Shown: positions 59,691-64,000 of the stretch, piece by piece
Layout of the letters: each line of letters opens with the position of its first letter
How positions within the stretch are numbered: position 1 is the stretch's first letter
Assembly: GCF_000340215.1 (NCBI RefSeq)
Contig: NW_006921540.1
Location: 1 to 64,000 of the forward strand
Length of the DNA stretch: 64,000 nucleotides
Direction of reading: 5' to 3'
Source of the DNA: Pseudocercospora fijiensis CIRAD86
Lineage: Eukaryota > Ascomycota > Dothideomycetes > Mycosphaerellales > Mycosphaerellaceae
Program-made: the position numbers and the translations under genes
Notes under the pieces: generated by a model
The model's database searches: none
Seen by the model: only the letters and a program-made list of their open reading frames with translations
What the model was told of the DNA's origin: nothing

Positions 59691-60159
59691 AGATAATTTC
59701 CTCCCTAGCCTTTTCGCTATTAATTACTCGTTAAAGGGGACAATTCGGATAACGCTAGTAGAAAAGGAGCCGATCCTTAATAATGTACTTCTAGGTAGTA
59801 CATCGAACCCTTCGGGCTTCGCTTCGAGAGATGCCTTATAGGAAGCGAAGGGTTAACTTAAAGTATCCGATAAGAAGCGATTCTCGAGACTAGTATTCGT
59901 CCTTATTAAGGAAGCTAGACTTAGCTAAGGGATCGATAGGCTTAGTCTATACTATACTATAAAAGAAGTCGTAGTCGATTATATTATCGTCGTCGATCTA
60001 GTTATCTCGTTCGACGATATCCTCTTTAGTAGGGTTACGACGGAATAGACTATTAGCCGTAGAGTGCTTTCGCCCGGGGATATACTTAACTTCGAAGTCG
60101 AATAGTCGGATCTAGGCTACCTAGCGAGCTATTACCGAGTTAGGGAGGTCCGAGGCGGA

Positions 60160-60520
60160 TTTATTAAGCTAGTAGATAAGGGTAGTAGTATCGATTTCGA
60201 TCCGAAAGTACTACCTAACGAGATACTTCTTAAACTTCTTTAGTAGTTTAAGTACGGCAAGGCACTCTCGTTTGCTAGTATTATATCGGGCTTTACTTTC
60301 GGTCTAAAGACCGCTTTCGTACCGAATAGGGTAACGCTTCTTTATATTATCCCTTTCGTACTAGTTTAGGCTACTACTATATCCGGATCTACTCGCGTCT
60401 AATAGAAGGATAATCAACCTAGTACCCTTAGTATAATCGATCGAGATAAGAGTAGGGGTAGTAGTTAGCGTAGCCTTTAAGGTATCTATAGCGACTTGCT
60501 AATCCGGTCCCTATAAGAAT
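60160..60520 (-). pseudogene. Gypsy RNase H domain
   Basis: Reads RLIILLLDASRSGYSSSLN, then KRYPIRYESGL*TESKARYN and TSKRECLAVLKLLKKFKKYL. These match the DAS, HPIxFxSR/GL and ExxYxxTxxExLAxxxxxxKxRxYL blocks of Ty3/Gypsy RNase H, which degrades the RNA of the RNA-DNA hybrid. Confidence 0.85.
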
Positions 60521-60839
60521 TCGATATCGGCCTTTAGGAGGTAGAAGAGTAGTCTTACTATTATTACGAAGCCCTCGATCTAGATATAGTAGTAGATACA
60601 AACCCTAAGGAAGGCCCGTACGCTAGACTAGTTCTTAGGTACTAGCTATACGACAATCTTTGCAACTTTCTCTATATTAGGGTGTCTTCCGGAAATATTA
60701 ATAACGTAGCCGATATATTTTAGCTTTTTATAGAGGAACTAAGATTTTAGACCTAAAACAGTATACCTAGTACGCTTAATATCTATAAGAACACTATCTA
60801 TCTATTAAATGTACTTAGTAACGAATCTTCTTAGGCTAG

Positions 60840-61240
60840 GTTCGACCTCTTTATTATTATATCGGGTCTTCGGGCCCTTAATACTAATATCGTCGATAAA
60901 CGGCCTCGTATAGTAGGAAATATAGTTAAAAAGGATTCTTATTACTACTCGGACAAACTAGGTAACGGAGTTTGTCGCTCCTTGCGGAAGGGTAGTTATT
61001 TATATAAGGCCGAGCGGGGTATTAAAGGCAGTTATATCTCGATCGGCCTCGTAAAGCGGGACTTAGTCGTACCCGGAAAAGAAATCGATTAGGGACGAGA
61101 TAGTATAGTTAGCAAAATCCTTAGTAAAGCTATTAGTATTAGGAGGAAGGTTTCCGTCCTATATTATATAGCGGTTTAGCTCTATAGTAGCGTTAATTAG
61201 GCGATATTTCTTAGTTCCTTTCTTCTAGACTAAGAACTAT
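60840..61240 (-). pseudogene. Gypsy reverse transcriptase domain
   Basis: Reads LIDFFSGYD*VPLYEADRDI (about 61040-61100), TAFNTPLGLI, TLPQGATNSV and RPFIDDISIKG, the last being the FxDD catalytic box (Asp codons at 60889-60897). The catalytic pair is preserved although Gln and Trp codons have become stops. Confidence 0.92.
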
Positions 61241-62514
61241 AGGTTCCGGTATACTCCTTCGCTAACTTTAAGTACCCTATTCGCAATTCGTTCTTAGATT
61301 ATTTCTTCTATAATGTTTACTAGGCTAGGCTAGAGGCGGAAGGTTGGTTTTCTCTAGGGTTTATAAGGAATTGTTCGGATCCGTTAGGGAGGTACTATAT
61401 CCGCGTCGACTCTTCTAATTTCGGTAAAGCTCTAGGTAAAGGCTTTCTCCCTATTATAAAGCATTTCGTAGAATAGATCTAGCTCCTTAAGAAGAAGTTC
61501 TATTCTAATAAGAAGCTTTGCTTTCCTTTCCTTAGTTAGGCGCGAGCTACGTAGTATATCTAAGAACTTCTTAATTAGGTACTTCTAGTTATATAGCCCG
61601 GTTCTAGGCGGAAGTAACGCTTCTCGAGTAAGCCGTTTCTTTTTCTAGTAAGGGTTACTACCGGTCGTTATACTCCCGGTTATCGTAGTGCTAGCTTCTA
61701 TAGGTCTTACTTTGTCTGCCTTTTTCTTATATATACTATAAACTCCGACCGTGCGGCTAGTATCCGAATCTTCCTTAAGCATTTTCTTAATAGATAGCAG
61801 CTAGGTAGGGAACCTTCGAAAGCTCTAAAACCTATAGTGCCGCTTATACTAGTTACAAAACCTGTTCGCTTCCGACTACTAAAGGATTGCCGCCTAGTCG
61901 TTACGAGTTATAGGTTCGAGAATTGCCTCTATACGCCCGAGCCGGGTAAGGCTAATCGTCGGGTATAGCTAGGAAGGATCTTCGAGAAAGGACTAGCGTT
62001 ATATAGCTAGGACTAGTACGTCGTCGTATACCCGCTCCTAGATAGGGTGCCTAGCTAAGCGGCTTTTGTATAGGGTACTACTAGAGGGCAATTGCGGGGA
62101 CGCGGGAATGCCGAGGCTAGCGGGAATGCTAGGACAAGCCGGGGCTAGTCTAAGCGAGGTCGGAAAAGGTAGTAGGAGCGGGGGCGGGCCGACTGCCGGA
62201 CTAATTAATATACCCTAGCTAGCTAGCTAGCATACCCTAGGGCTACTATCCTCTTTACTATATAACCCTATAATAACATTTCTTATTAAATAATAGGTCG
62301 CAACGGTACGTATAATATTCCTACCTAGCGGTTTCGAAAAAGGGGCGGACTCGACGCTAGTGTCTCGTCTACTACCTAGTTTTTTAACTACTAGGTATTA
62401 TTACGACTAAGGAGCTCCTTAAGTAGGACACAATTCTTAGAGCTAGTAAGGGTAGTAAAGGTAGTAGAGCGGCCCCTACGCGTAGAAATAGTTCCTTCCT
62501 AGGAGCCGTCGTCT

Positions 62515-62960
62515 ATGTTTCGAGCGATAAGGCGGTTCTTACGAGCCTACGGGCGACTAAGAATAATAGGGAGGTCGTTATCCCCTAAGGGTGTAATAAG
62601 GAAGTCGGTTTCATACTCGATATTAAAGGTAGAGACAGGAACGGAAGTACTAATACCGATAAATTTAGCCCTTCCTCTAGCTCCTCGTATATTTAGAATA
62701 AGACCCTTTAATAGAGTAAGGCTAGCTCGCTATAGGAACTTCGCGTTTAGTATATTCCCCTTAGAGCCTTTATTAATAAGAGCGCGGATCTTAAGGCACC
62801 TATTAATAGTAATAGTAATATACGGACTAGGAATAAGGGCGAAGTTGTCGTCGACTAATAAGAGGCGAATCTAGCTAGGGTCGATATAGAGTATCTCGTT
62901 AGGTAGGGCATCTATCCCGGATAAAATAACCTATACTATATAGCAATTAAGTCTGTTTCT
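62515..62960 (-). pseudogene. Gypsy aspartic protease domain
   Basis: Reads ALINKGSKGNILNAKFL (about 62735-62790), in the place of ALIDSGAEGNFI, with Asn for the catalytic Asp as expected from a G to A change, and LPIILSRP*ARKNRLI (about 62530-62580), fitting the LG.PWL block. It would process the Gag-Pol polyprotein. The plus-strand open frame over the same bases is a shadow. Confidence 0.8.
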
Positions 62961-64000
62961 CCGGCTAATAGAATTAGGGTCCCGGATAACCTCTTCGTTA
63001 GCGGCCTCGTATTCCTCGTAGCTTTCTTCCTCGTTAAGGCTAGTAAAGAACTCCCGGGCGGAGGTAAGGACTAGAATAGGGTAGTCTTTAGGCCGCCTAG
63101 GTCTACCTTTCCTAGCAGCTAAGGTAGCTACCCTACCTACTATTTCTATAATCTAGTAGGGGATCTTATCGGTTTTATCCTTTTCTAGCTCCCGAATTCT
63201 TATAGTAAGCGCGTTGTCGTTTAGCTAGCGTATAACGAGCTTTTAATACTCCGGAATGTAGGCGAGGGCCTTAGTATTACTAAGCTATATACCGTTCCTA
63301 CTAAGGAATTTCTTTACCTAAAAGTCGGGGTCCTTATAGTGTTTCTAAAGATTCTTTATAATATTAGTTGTCTTAGGCTCTTTCCGCGTAGCTCTCTACC
63401 GGCTTAGAGGGTTTACCCTCTTCGATAGTTCTTTAGCGGCAGGCTTCGGGGTAGGCGGTAGTACGTTATCTATTTCCTAATTACTATCCTTAGGTAGGCT
63501 AGCGTTACTATTTAAGGATTTAGTAGTAGGCTACCTATAGGTACTAGAAGGGCTAGTAGTAGGGGTTTTACGACTAACCGTTTCCTTAGACTAGGTTCTT
63601 GCTCTTAGAGGTAGTAGGCTCGGGGACCTTTAAGTAGTTCTTCGAGGCTAGGTTTGTTTATAAATTGCTTCCTCTGTCTCGCGAACGCTAAGCCCTTAAA
63701 CTATATTGCGAATACCCTTAGTCTTCGTAGTACCTTTCTGCTTAGTAGTAGCTTTCCGGATCCGATTTGTGTCGGCAATAGCGGTAACGGGAAAACTATT
63801 CCTAAGCGGTATATCCTAGCTACGAGTATAGGTAAGGGTATCTATAACTATAGCCGCCTCGTAGTCGCTAAAATCTAGCTCTTTATCGGCCTCCTCGACT
63901 ATACCTAGATCGTAGGGCCTTTAGTATAGCATAACCCGCCTAGTAGTAGTAGGGGCAGTAGTAGGGGTAGGAAGGCCGTTTCGAGCATCGTTTAAAGCGA
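62961..64000 (-). pseudogene. Gypsy gag C-terminal part, cut by the window edge
   Basis: The frame upstream of the protease continues on the minus strand: KAREFFTSLNEEESYEEYEA-like acidic stretch (about 62990-63060) and a helical charged segment (TIRIRELEKDKTDKIP near 63170-63210), then Pro/Ser/Lys-rich sequence. No zinc knuckle seen. It differs from the gag-like frame at 53141-56850. Confidence 0.5.

Larger units (their letters stand above)
57741..64000 (-). mobile_element. Ty3/Gypsy retrotransposon, pol region, open at the right window edge
   Basis: Order on the minus strand: gag C-terminal part (beyond about 63000), aspartic protease, reverse transcriptase, RNase H, integrase and a C-terminal GPF-like module (KGPFRIAGITTSRTSYYLTE at about 58690-58780), then a less conserved tail. 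This order is that of Ty3/Gypsy. Coding is interrupted by TAG/TAA stops throughout, so the element is dead. Its 5' LTR lies outside the window and I did not identify a 3' LTR. Confidence 0.85.

Noticed and set aside
53092..62230. CTAGCTAGCTAG palindromes near 53092, 57166 and 62209 as LTR borders.
   Set aside because: The flanking sequences do not match each other, so there is no pair of direct long repeats.
62515..63878. Plus-strand open frames of 119 and 74 codons over the Gypsy protease and gag region.
   Set aside because: The minus strand reads a recognisable aspartic protease; the plus frames are its shadow.

Overview
The window looks like subtelomeric DNA of a filamentous ascomycete fungus. 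Evidence: short TTAGGG-type telomere motifs, GT..AG introns with a TACTAAC-like branch site and a TATAG 3' end, fungal Tad1-like LINE, Ty3/Gypsy and Tc1/mariner relics, and composition typical of heavy repeat-induced point mutation (RIP). CA and TG are very rare and TA is abundant, so nearly every reading frame is cut by TAG or TAA where CAG, CAA or TGG would fit. Almost all genes here are therefore relics; I read them by following frames through these stops. Coordinates of pseudogene ends are approximate. I see no rRNA or tRNA gene and no CRISPR.

Layout. Bases 1-12258 and 22473-34678 are two copies of the same DNA in direct orientation, about 22.4 kb apart. Each copy ends at a CCCTAACCCTAA motif (12228-12245 and 34648-34665). 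One complete cassette thus runs from about 12259 to 34678: a satellite array with further telomere motifs (12259-17285), a multi-intron SNF2-family ATPase on the minus strand (17840-24008), a divergent 540-codon gene of unknown function (gene A), a 4.7 kb gene of unknown function (gene B) containing an in-frame 30-bp minisatellite, and a fragment of an NFX1-type SF1 helicase with in-frame duplications, next to the telomere motif. Tandem, helicase-bearing cassettes separated by telomere repeats recall the yeast Y' element in architecture.

To the right of the telomere motif lie a truncated Tc1/mariner transposase (34680-35532), then two further SNF2-family genes in tandem on the minus strand. 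The first (P1) is interrupted by a 100-N assembly gap (36027-36126) and by a 4.9 kb Tad1-like LINE (36753-41625) with a 15-bp target-site duplication. The second (P2) covers 48169-52550. The three SNF2 genes share one intron at exactly the same codon and phase downstream of motif I. Most of the 12 candidate introns in these genes carry a hairpin of one of two inverted-repeat families, like introner elements.

The right end (53.1-64 kb) is Ty3/Gypsy material on the minus strand: a gag-like frame (53.2-56.8 kb) and a pol region with protease, reverse transcriptase, RNase H and integrase (57.7-64 kb, open at the window edge).
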